Source: an uncultured Acidobacteriaceae bacterium
Lineage (GTDB): Bacteria; Acidobacteriota; Terriglobia; Terriglobales; Acidobacteriaceae
Direction of reading: 5' to 3'
DNA length: 22,525 nt
Assembly: GCA_937879855.1 (NCBI GenBank)
Contig: CALFMO010000053.1
Span: 1 to 22,525 of the forward strand
How positions within the stretch are numbered: the first letter of the stretch is position 1; the number at the start of each line of letters is the position of its first letter. Shown here piece by piece: positions 13,868 through 21,833 of this stretch. The position numbers were made by a program, and so were the translations under genes. The notes under the pieces are model-generated. The model did no database searches and was not told the DNA's origin. It worked only from the letters and a program-made list of their open reading frames with translations.

Positions 13868-15877
13868 GTGAAAGACGCCGAAAAAAAGATTGAAGCTCTG
13901 CGGGAGAAGATCCGCCACCACGAACATCTTTATTACGTTCTCGACAATCCTGAAATCAGCGACGCGGAATTCGACAAGCTGATGCAGCAACTGAAAGATC
14001 TGGAGAGCGAGCATCCGGCGCTGGTGACGCCAGATTCGCCGACGCAGCGCGTGGGCGGCAAGCCACGCGAGGGATTCGTCAAGGTGGGGCACTCCACGCC
14101 GATGCTGTCGCTCGACAATACTTACAGCGAAGAAGAGTTGCGCGGGTGGGAGCGGCGGGTGCACGAACTCAGCGGGCGCAGCGATGTCGACTACGTTTGC
14201 GAGTTGAAACTCGACGGCATGTCGCTGGCGCTGGTGTATGAAGACGGCCGCCTGGCGCGGGGCGTGACGCGCGGCGACGGAAGCGTGGGAGAAGACGTCA
14301 CGCTCAACGTGCGCACGGTGCGGTCGGTGCCGCTGTCGATCCCGAAGGAGCGGTTGAAGAAGGCGGGGATTCCGGCGGATTTTGAAGTTCGCGGCGAGTT
14401 GCTGATGCCTTTGAGCTCGTTCAAGAAGATGAATGAAGAGCGCGAGAGCAGAGGGCTGTCGCTGTTTGCGAATCCGCGGAATGCGACTGCGGGCACGGTG
14501 CGGCAGTTGGAATCTCGGGTGACGGCGGAGCGGCGGCTGGATTATTTCTCGTACATGGTGCTGGTGAATGGGCGGACCCATTTTGATCGACATTCGAAGT
14601 CGCTGGATGCGCTCGGTGCTGCCGGGTTCAAGGTCAATCCGGCCAGGAAGCTGGTGCATTCGATGGACGAGGTCTGGACATTTATTCGGGAGTGGGAGGG
14701 GAAGCGCGAGTCGCTGCCGTACGAGATTGACGGGATCGTGGTGAAGGTGGACCGTATCGCCCTGCAGGATGAACTGGGTTTCACCGGCAAAGCTCCGCGG
14801 TGGGCGATTGCTTATAAGTATGCGGCGCGGGCGGGGATTACCAAGCTCGAAGACATTCGCGTGCAGGTGGGCCGCACGGGAAAACTTACGCCGGTCGCCA
14901 TGCTGGCGCCGGTGTTGATTGGGGGGACAACGGTTCGCAATGCCACGCTGCACAACATGGACGAGATCGAGCGGCTGGGCGTGAAGATCGGCGATTACGT
15001 TCAAGTGGAGCGCGGTGGCGACGTGATTCCGAAGATTGCGAAAGTGATCGAGGATAAGGATCATCCGCGCGGGCATAAGACGTTTCACATGCCGGAGAAC
15101 TGTCCGGTATGCGGCACGAAAGTCGTGCGGACCGAGGGCGAGGTCGATTACCGCTGCGTGAATGCGAACTGTCCGGCGAAACTGCTGGGGACAATCTTGC
15201 ATTTTGCTTCGCGTGGCGTGATGAACATCGACGGCATGGGGGAAGCGCTGGTGAATCAGCTGATCGAGCGCGGCCTGGTGAAGAATGTGGCCGACATCTA
15301 CGACCTGACGAAGAAAGACCTGCTCAGTCTGGAACGTTTCGCAGACAAGTCGGCGCAGAACATTCTGGACGAGATCGAGAACTCGAAGAAGCTGCCGCTA
15401 GAGCGGGTGATCTACGGGCTGGGGATTCGTTTTGTGGGGGCGCGGACGGCGCAGTTTCTGGCGGAACATTTTGGATCGATGGAGGCGCTGACCTCGGCTG
15501 GTGTTGAAGAGTTGCAGAACGTGAACGAAGTGGGGCCGCGGATCGCGGAGAGCATCGTCGAGTTCTTCAGCATTCCGGCGAACCGCAAGCTGGTCGAGCG
15601 GCTGGGCGCGGCTGGGCTGGCGTTCAAAGGCGCGAAGAAGGAGCGCGGGACGAAACTCGCGGGGAAGACATTCGTTCTTACGGGGACGCTGGCAAAGTAC
15701 ACGCGCGACGAGGCCAAGAAGATGATCGAGGACGCGGGCGGGCGCGTCTCGGGCTCGGTGAGCAAGAAGACGGATTATGTGGTCGCGGGGGCGGATGCGG
15801 GATCGAAGCTGGACAAGGCGAAGGAGTTGGGCGTGGCCGTGATTGATGAAGGGGAGATGGAGAAACTCGCCGGCTGA
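13868..15877 (+). CDS. ligA: NAD-dependent DNA ligase
   Basis: The 669-residue protein has the usual length for bacterial LigA. It seals nicks in duplex DNA with NAD+ during replication and repair. The Ia region (HHEHLYYVLDNPEISDAEFDKLM) is followed by the adenylation domain with nucleophile K114 in ELKLDGMSL. RGDG, NPRNATAGTVRQL and YEIDGIVVKV are the nucleotidyltransferase motifs. An OB fold contains VGRTGKLTPVA and the zinc finger has C412, C415, C430 and C435. Helix-hairpin-helix repeats (YGLGIRFVGARTAQFLAEHFG) follow, then a C-terminal BRCT domain (KLAGKTFVLTGTL to the end). It starts at GTG because the ATG five bases upstream runs into a stop. There is no Shine-Dalgarno sequence. All key residues are intact. 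Confidence 0.97.
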   Translation: MKDAEKKIEALREKIRHHEHLYYVLDNPEISDAEFDKLMQQLKDLESEHPALVTPDSPTQRVGGKPREGFVKVGHSTPMLSLDNTYSEEELRGWERRVHELSGRSDVDYVCELKLDGMSLALVYEDGRLARGVTRGDGSVGEDVTLNVRTVRSVPLSIPKERLKKAGIPADFEVRGELLMPLSSFKKMNEERESRGLSLFANPRNATAGTVRQLESRVTAERRLDYFSYMVLVNGRTHFDRHSKSLDALGAAGFKVNPARKLVHSMDEVWTFIREWEGKRESLPYEIDGIVVKVDRIALQDELGFTGKAPRWAIAYKYAARAGITKLEDIRVQVGRTGKLTPVAMLAPVLIGGTTVRNATLHNMDEIERLGVKIGDYVQVERGGDVIPKIAKVIEDKDHPRGHKTFHMPENCPVCGTKVVRTEGEVDYRCVNANCPAKLLGTILHFASRGVMNIDGMGEALVNQLIERGLVKNVADIYDLTKKDLLSLERFADKSAQNILDEIENSKKLPLERVIYGLGIRFVGARTAQFLAEHFGSMEALTSAGVEELQNVNEVGPRIAESIVEFFSIPANRKLVERLGAAGLAFKGAKKERGTKLAGKTFVLTGTLAKYTRDEAKKMIEDAGGRVSGSVSKKTDYVVAGADAGSKLDKAKELGVAVIDEGEMEKLAG

Positions 15878-15884
15878 AGAGAAC

Positions 15885-15938
15885 CACGTAGGGACAGCCG
15901 CCTCGGCCGTCCAGCCAAGCGCAGCGAGGCGGCTGGGA
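15885..15938 (-). repeat. Family A REP downstream of ligA
   Basis: CACGTAGGGACAGCCGCCTC is followed by GGCCGTCC and the flank AGCCAAGCGCAGCGAGGCGG. It is inverted relative to the pre-ligA copy, with one stem change (GGCCGTCC for GGCTGTCC). It begins eight bases after the ligA stop codon. Confidence 0.88.
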
Positions 15939-16011
15939 GCAGTTGTTTGGGGGCTTCCTATTTCGGCCCTCAATGACCGATTTTTGTTTTCGCCTCGTTG
16001 TTCGTTCGCTC

Positions 16012-16079
16012 CCCGGCTATCCTGAATATGCGGCTGAGCCTCGCTCTCGCCGGACAGCCGAGGCGGCTGTCGCTACGTG
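16012..16079 (+). repeat. Family A REP, extended subtype, supplying the HIT gene stop codon
   Basis: CCCGGCTATCCTGAATATG and TCGCTCTCGCC lead into GGACAGCCGAGGCGGCTGTC and GCTACGTG. On the minus strand the tail CACGTAG gives the TAG stop at 16073-16075 of the HIT gene. The flank matches that of 13649-13717. Confidence 0.88.
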
Positions 16080-16558
16080 GGTGGCATCGCTTCGTGCATT
16101 CGTTTCCACGTCACGTCCAGCGTTTCCGGAAGAATGCGCGTTTCGCCGATTACCGATACGAAATTGGCGTCGGCGACCCAGCGCGGGAGGGCGTGCATGT
16201 GAATGTGTCCAGCAATTCCGGCCCCGGCGGCCTTGCCAATGTTCATGCCGAGATTGATGCCGTCGGGGTGGTAGAGTTCGCGGAGGACGGTCTCCATGCG
16301 CTGGGAAAGCGCCATCATCTCGTTGGCTGCCTCGATGGGGAGCTTCTGCAGTTCGTCTAAATGCGCGTAGGGGACGATCATGACGTGGCCGGGGGTGTAG
16401 GGGAAAGCGTTCAGGATGACGTAGGAGTGCTGGCCGCGATAGACGATGAGCACTTTGGCGTCGTCCTTTTCCTTCGGGGCGTCGCAGAAGATGCAGCCCA
16501 CCGCCTTTTGCGTGGCGGATACGTAGGCGTAGCGCCACGGGGTCCAGAGGTAATCCAT
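16073..16558 (-). CDS. HIT-family nucleotide hydrolase/phosphorylase
   Basis: The 161-residue protein is taken from the ATG giving MDYLWTPWRYAYV; the frame reaches 16606 upstream but the first residues are not family-like. MDYLWTPWRYAYV...CIFC is the opening of the Ap4A-phosphorylase-like branch of HIT proteins. NAFPYTPGHVMIVPYAH is the core strand region. The histidine triad is H118-x-H120-x-H122 in GHIHMHALPRW. These enzymes cleave dinucleoside polyphosphates or nucleoside monophosphate derivatives through a His-AMP intermediate in the cytoplasm. The C-terminal residues and the TAG stop are contributed by a REP element. It is transcribed away from rpsA, with a spacer of about 390 bases holding other repeats and the rpsA promoter. 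Confidence 0.88.
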   Translation of the reverse strand: MDYLWTPWRYAYVSATQKAVGCIFCDAPKEKDDAKVLIVYRGQHSYVILNAFPYTPGHVMIVPYAHLDELQKLPIEAANEMMALSQRMETVLRELYHPDGINLGMNIGKAAGAGIAGHIHMHALPRWVADANFVSVIGETRILPETLDVTWKRMHEAMPPT

Positions 16559-16624
16559 GCTCGGCAGGGTAGCAGATACGCGAGGCGACGCAAAACTGGA
16601 TGGCATGTTCGATTTCGAGGAGGC

Positions 16625-16706
16625 CGAGGGCGGGACGCCCTCGGGACAGCCGGCAGGATGCCGGCGCTACGATGACGGCGCTACGAAGAACAGGATGCCG
16701 GCGCGA
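16625..16706. repeat. GC-rich double hairpin (family D)
   Basis: CGAGGGCG-GGA-CGCCCTCG (16625-16643) is followed by GCCGGC-AGGAT-GCCGGC (16649-16665) with GCTACG. A partial copy AGGATGCCGGCGCGAC ends at 16706. It has the same double-hairpin style as other dispersed palindromes here but different sequence. It sits between the HIT start and the rpsA promoter. Confidence 0.7.
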
Positions 16707-16762
16707 CGAACAAATTACTAACAATCTTAATGAAACGTGGCTGTAACATTCCGGATTTGCGT

Positions 16763-16792
16763 TTGACACTGTTCGCGAGCCGTTGCTATAGT
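16763..16792 (+). promoter_or_regulatory. Strong sigma-70 promoter for rpsA
   Basis: A perfect -35 TTGACA (16763-16768), an 18-base spacer and TATAGT (16787-16792) form the best promoter in the window. A transcript would start near 16799 and leave a leader of about 148 bases before the TTG start chosen for rpsA. Confidence 0.75.
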
Positions 16793-16798
16793 CGAAGA

Positions 16799-16946
16799 GT
16801 TCCCATTGGACGCGGGTTCTCTGTTAAAACGTCCGACAGCTGGGATTGTCCAAGCTCATTCGCCAGGGTGGGCCCACCACAACCAAACGACTCATCCAGC
16901 AGTCCGCAGAGCAGGTCCCGCATCCGATCACCAGAGAGGCATAACC
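16799..16946 (+). promoter_or_regulatory. Long 5' leader of rpsA
   Basis: About 148 bases separate the predicted transcription start from the proposed TTG start. The in-frame codons here (from TTG 16806) look non-coding: the ribosome site AGAGG precedes 16947, not 16806. In E. coli S1 controls its own translation through leader structure; a similar role here is inference. Confidence 0.4.
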
Positions 16947-18803
<1,857 letters not shown>

Positions 18804-18824
18804 ATACTCAAGAAGCCGAAAATG

Positions 18825-18850
18825 AAGGCCGCCGTGAAGGCGGCCTTTTT
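18825..18850 (+). terminator. Intrinsic terminator after rpsA
   Basis: GGCCGCC (18827-18833) pairs with GGCGGCC (18839-18845) around GTGAA. AA and TT extend the stem and TTTTT follows. It starts 21 bases after the rpsA stop codon. Confidence 0.88.
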
Positions 18851-18915
18851 CTGCGATTGATTTCCTTCGTGGAACTTCGTCTGCTTCGTGGTTAAAGCTC
18901 TTCGTCTTTGTTCGT

Positions 18916-18945
18916 TTGGCCGCCTCGATGCCAGTGTTCTAGAAT
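18916..18945 (+). promoter_or_regulatory. Candidate promoter for lpd and the following genes
   Basis: TTGGCC (18916-18921), an 18-base gap and TAGAAT (18940-18945) form a moderate sigma-70 promoter. The expected start near 18952 would leave a leader of about 40 bases. It lies after the rpsA terminator, consistent with a new transcription unit. Confidence 0.4.
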
Positions 18946-18990
18946 CATTCGTTTGCCTTTTGTCATCTCTTCCTATTGAGGATTACTACC

Positions 18991-20406
18991 TTGCCCGACA
19001 CTCTATACGATGTCGCCATTATCGGCAGCGGACCGGCTGGATATACTGCCGCCATCCGCGCCGGTCAATATGGCTTGAAGACTGCTCTCATCGAAAAGGA
19101 TGGATTTCTCGGTGGCACCTGCCTGCACGTCGGCTGCATTCCGACCAAGGCGCTGCTGTTCAACGCGGAACTCTGGGATCACCTGAAAGAGGCGAAGGAA
19201 TTTGGAATTGAAGGCGTGGACTCCCGCAAACTCAACTGGTCGGCGATCCAGGAGCGAAAAACAAAGATCGTCACGAAGCATGCCAAAGGCCTTGAGTTCC
19301 TGATGAAGAAGAACAAGGTGCAGACGATAAAAGGCTACGGCAAGCTCTCGGGGCCAGCGCAGAACGGCGTGCACACGGTGGAAGTCACGAGCGACGGCAA
19401 AGCAACTCAGCTCAAAGCGAAGAACGTGATTCTCGCGACAGGCTCCGAAGCCCGCATGCTGCCCGGACTCGAAGCTAACGACCGCATTTTGACCAACATT
19501 GAAATCCTCAGCCTGAAAGAGCTTCCGAAGTCGATTGTGATTGTGGGCGCTGGAGCGGTGGGCGTGGAGTTTGCTTCCATCTATCGCTCGTTCGACACGG
19601 AGGTGACGATTGTCGAGATGCTGCCGCGGCTGGTTCCTGTGGAAGACGAAGAAGTTTCCAAAGAACTGGCGCGCGTGTTCCGCAAGCGCGGCATCAACTT
19701 CCACACCAGCGCGAAGGTCGACAAGGTTGAAAAAACCAAGGCGGGGATAACCGTTAGTATCACGGCCGAGGGTAAGCAGCAGAAAATCGAAGCAGAAAAG
19801 ATTTTGATTGCAGTCGGCCGCAGACCGCGAACAGATAATATCGGGCTCGAACGCACGAAGATCAAGCCCGACCGGGAATTCATCAAAACCGATTCCTGGA
19901 TGCAAACGGTTGAGCCCGGCGTCTATGCCGTGGGAGACATCGTGCTGGGAACGCCGCAACTGGCGCACGTTGGCGCTATGGAGGCGCTGGTTGCGGTCGC
20001 GAAAATCGCCGGGAAGCCGGCCAAGCCGATCAATCCCGAACACATTCCCGGCGCCACATATTGCCATCCGGAAATTGGCAGTGTTGGGCTGACTGAAACC
20101 AAGGCGCGGGAAGCCGGGTACAACGTCCAGGTCGGCAAGTTTCCCTTCACCGCCAATTCGCGCGCCTCGATCGTCGGCCAGCACGAAGGCTTCATAAAAA
20201 TCGTTTCGGACGCCGACTACGGCGAGATTCTCGGCGTGCACATCATTGGACCGCAGGCGACCGAGTTGATCGCCGAGGCCGTTACCGCAATGGAACTCGA
20301 AGCCACGGTGGAAGATCTAATGTGGACAATTCACGCGCATCCAACGCTGGCGGAAGCCATGCTGGATGCGTCGAACAGCGTTTACGGGATCGCGATCAAC
20401 GCATGA
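18991..20406 (+). CDS. lpd: Dihydrolipoamide dehydrogenase (E3)
   Basis: The 471-residue protein is started at TTG 18991 because GAGG (18978-18981) lies nine bases before it; the frame opens at TTG 18976. The FAD-binding motif GSGPAGYTAA is followed by the redox disulfide C44/C49 in GGTCLHVGCIPTK. The NAD-binding GAGAVGVEFASIY and the second FAD motif YAVGDIVLGTPQLAH come next. H450/E455 in HAHPTLAEAM is the catalytic base dyad of the dimer partner. The enzyme reoxidises lipoamide on E2 of 2-oxoacid dehydrogenase complexes with NAD+. A full-length, intact E3 here, with lipB and E1 alpha following, indicates a lipoate-dependent dehydrogenase locus. Confidence 0.96.
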   Translation: MPDTLYDVAIIGSGPAGYTAAIRAGQYGLKTALIEKDGFLGGTCLHVGCIPTKALLFNAELWDHLKEAKEFGIEGVDSRKLNWSAIQERKTKIVTKHAKGLEFLMKKNKVQTIKGYGKLSGPAQNGVHTVEVTSDGKATQLKAKNVILATGSEARMLPGLEANDRILTNIEILSLKELPKSIVIVGAGAVGVEFASIYRSFDTEVTIVEMLPRLVPVEDEEVSKELARVFRKRGINFHTSAKVDKVEKTKAGITVSITAEGKQQKIEAEKILIAVGRRPRTDNIGLERTKIKPDREFIKTDSWMQTVEPGVYAVGDIVLGTPQLAHVGAMEALVAVAKIAGKPAKPINPEHIPGATYCHPEIGSVGLTETKAREAGYNVQVGKFPFTANSRASIVGQHEGFIKIVSDADYGEILGVHIIGPQATELIAEAVTAMELEATVEDLMWTIHAHPTLAEAMLDASNSVYGIAINA

Positions 20407-20426
20407 GCTTCGCAGCGTAGCGTAAA

Positions 20427-20616
20427 ATGAAAGTGCGAGACGTACTCGAAGATGCTCGAGCAAGACGGATGGCGTCTCGACCGCACGCGTGGAAGCCATC
20501 GCCAGTTCAAGCATTCGACGAAGGCGGGGTTAGTAACAGTCCCAGGAAAGCCAAACGATGATCTTGGGGCGGGAACGCTGAACAGCATTCTGAAACAGGC
20601 GGGATTGAAGAAATGA
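20427..20616 (+). pseudogene. hicA: HicA toxin gene with +1 frameshift
   Basis: Starting at ATG 20427 the frame reads MKVRDVL, the usual HicA opening, then slips. From 20452 the next frame reads MLEQDGWRLDRTRGSHRQF and continues to TGA 20614 (54 codons). The rest is a typical HicA: GSHRQFKH with the catalytic histidine, VTVPGKPNDDLGAGTLNSIL and KQAGLKK. One extra base near CTCGAAG (20445-20451) separates MKVRDVL from MLEQDGW. HicA is a small mRNA interferase with a dsRBD-like fold. The gene's stop overlaps the hicB start (ATGA), the normal layout. Either the toxin is inactivated, a shorter 54-residue form starts at ATG 20452, or the base is a sequencing error. Confidence 0.8.
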
Positions 20617-20837
20617 AAAAATACTTGATTGTGGTAGAAAAGACCGGGACAGGATATTCCGCGTACTCACCTGATCTTGATGGATGCGTGGCCACCGGGA
20701 AAACGCGCGAAGAAGTGGAGCGCGAAATGCAGCAAGCGATCACGTTTCATCTCGAGGGCATGGCCCAGAGCGGCGAGCCAATTCCTGACCCGCATAGCTA
20801 CTCCGCCTATGTCGAGGTTCCCGCTCGGGCGCAATAA
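20613..20837 (+). CDS. hicB: HicB-type antitoxin
   Basis: The 74-residue protein overlaps the hicA stop by four bases (ATGA). MKKYLIVVEKTGTGYSAYSPDLDGCVATGKTREEVEREMQQAI shows the HicB partial RNase-H fold (YSAYSPDLDGC). FHLEGMAQSGEPIPDP completes the domain. There is no C-terminal DNA-binding domain, as in the short HicB class. It neutralises HicA by direct binding. With hicA frameshifted, hicB may be a leftover or may still guard against a shortened toxin. It lies between lpd and lipB, in the same direction. Confidence 0.88.
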   Translation: MKKYLIVVEKTGTGYSAYSPDLDGCVATGKTREEVEREMQQAITFHLEGMAQSGEPIPDPHSYSAYVEVPARAQ

Positions 20838-20883
20838 AGAAGTTCAGTCGCGAGATTGCCCACTATTCGTCGGCTCAAAAATT

Positions 20884-21720
20884 TTGATTTCGCTGGTCCA
20901 ACTCGGCACGGTTGACTATGCCACCGGCCTCCGTCTGCAACAGGAGTTGGTCGCGTTGCGAAAAGAGGAGAAGATCGGCGATGTGCTGCTCTTGCTCGAA
21001 CACTCGCCCGTCATCACCTTGGGACGCAACGCGAAGGCTGCCAACGTAATCGCCTCACCTGATTTGCTCGCTGAGCGTGGAGTCGAACTCTTCGAATGCG
21101 ATCGCGGCGGCGATGTCACCTTCCACGGACCCGGCCAGATCGTCGGCTATCCCATCTTCGATCTGCGCGGATTTACCAACGCTGCCGGCAAGCGCTTAGG
21201 CGTAGTGCAATTCGTTCGCCGCCTGGAAGAGGTTTTGATCCGCACCTGTGTGGATTTCGCCATTCCCACAAAGCGAGTCGCAGGCCTGACCGGAGTGTGG
21301 ACCGATTTCATCACAGACCATGTGGAGACAGCCGCCTCGGCTGTCCAGCGAAGCGACGCGAGCCGCACCGTGATCGGCGCGGAGGCCAAAATCGCCGCCA
21401 TTGGTGTGCACATCTCCCGCTTCGTCACGTCCCACGGCTTCGCGCTCAACGTGAACACCGATCTCAGCTATTTCAACCTGATCATTCCTTGCGGCATCAC
21501 GGCCAAGCCGGTCACATCGATGCAGAGAGAACTCGGCAAACCACTCGACCTTAACGCGGTCGCCGAATCCATCTCCCGCAATTTCGGTGTGGTTTTCCAG
21601 AGCCAGATGCTCTGGGTTGAAAGGCTCGACCCGCTGCTTGGCCGCGCAGTAGGCGTACCCATGAAGGCCCCCGCTGAACTTCGAAAGTTACACCAAGAAG
21701 ACGAAACGACTTGGGCGTGA
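20884..21720 (+). CDS. lipB: Octanoyl-[acyl-carrier-protein]:protein octanoyltransferase, with in-frame REP insertion
   Basis: The product has 278 residues from TTG 20884 (ISLVQLGTVDYATGL). ATG 20809 is an alternative that overlaps hicB; the frame opens at 20677 but early residues are hicB in another frame. LipB moves octanoyl from ACP to lipoyl domains. RGGDVTFHGPGQIVGYPI (74-91), K169 in EAKIAAIGVHISR and C203 in NLIIPCGI are the active-site signatures and are intact. Between GVWTD and the lysine motif lie about 17 extra residues (HVETAASAVQRSDASRT, 146-162) encoded by a family A REP at 21319-21365. Homologues normally have only a few residues there. The C-terminal tail after CGITAKPVTSM is longer than in short LipBs. 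It fits with E3 and E1 alpha next door. Confidence 0.92.
   Translation: MISLVQLGTVDYATGLRLQQELVALRKEEKIGDVLLLLEHSPVITLGRNAKAANVIASPDLLAERGVELFECDRGGDVTFHGPGQIVGYPIFDLRGFTNAAGKRLGVVQFVRRLEEVLIRTCVDFAIPTKRVAGLTGVWTDFITDHVETAASAVQRSDASRTVIGAEAKIAAIGVHISRFVTSHGFALNVNTDLSYFNLIIPCGITAKPVTSMQRELGKPLDLNAVAESISRNFGVVFQSQMLWVERLDPLLGRAVGVPMKAPAELRKLHQEDETTWA
21319..21365 (-). repeat. Family A REP inside the lipB coding sequence
   Basis: CATGTGGAGACAGCCGCCTC followed by GGCTGTCC forms the full palindrome core. The flank AGCGAAGCGACGCGAGCCGC resembles the outer flanks of other copies. It has no stop in the lipB frame. It is the only family A copy in the window found inside a conserved gene. Confidence 0.9.
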
Positions 21721-21833
21721 AGCTGGATTCTTCGGCGGACGAACGTCGCTGCGACTAAGGCCGCAATCGGCCGACCTAGCCTTCCTTCCCCCTCTCGCGA
21801 TACCATCAGTACATCGCGCCTTCCGCGCCTGCC

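Noticed and set aside
13853..15202. 449-codon open frame on the minus strand
   Set aside because: It lies antisense to ligA, whose motifs are all intact. The translation is Arg/His-rich and resembles no family; it is a by-product of GC-rich codon use.
19003..20241. 412-codon open frame on the minus strand
   Set aside because: It is antisense to lpd, which has every expected catalytic motif.
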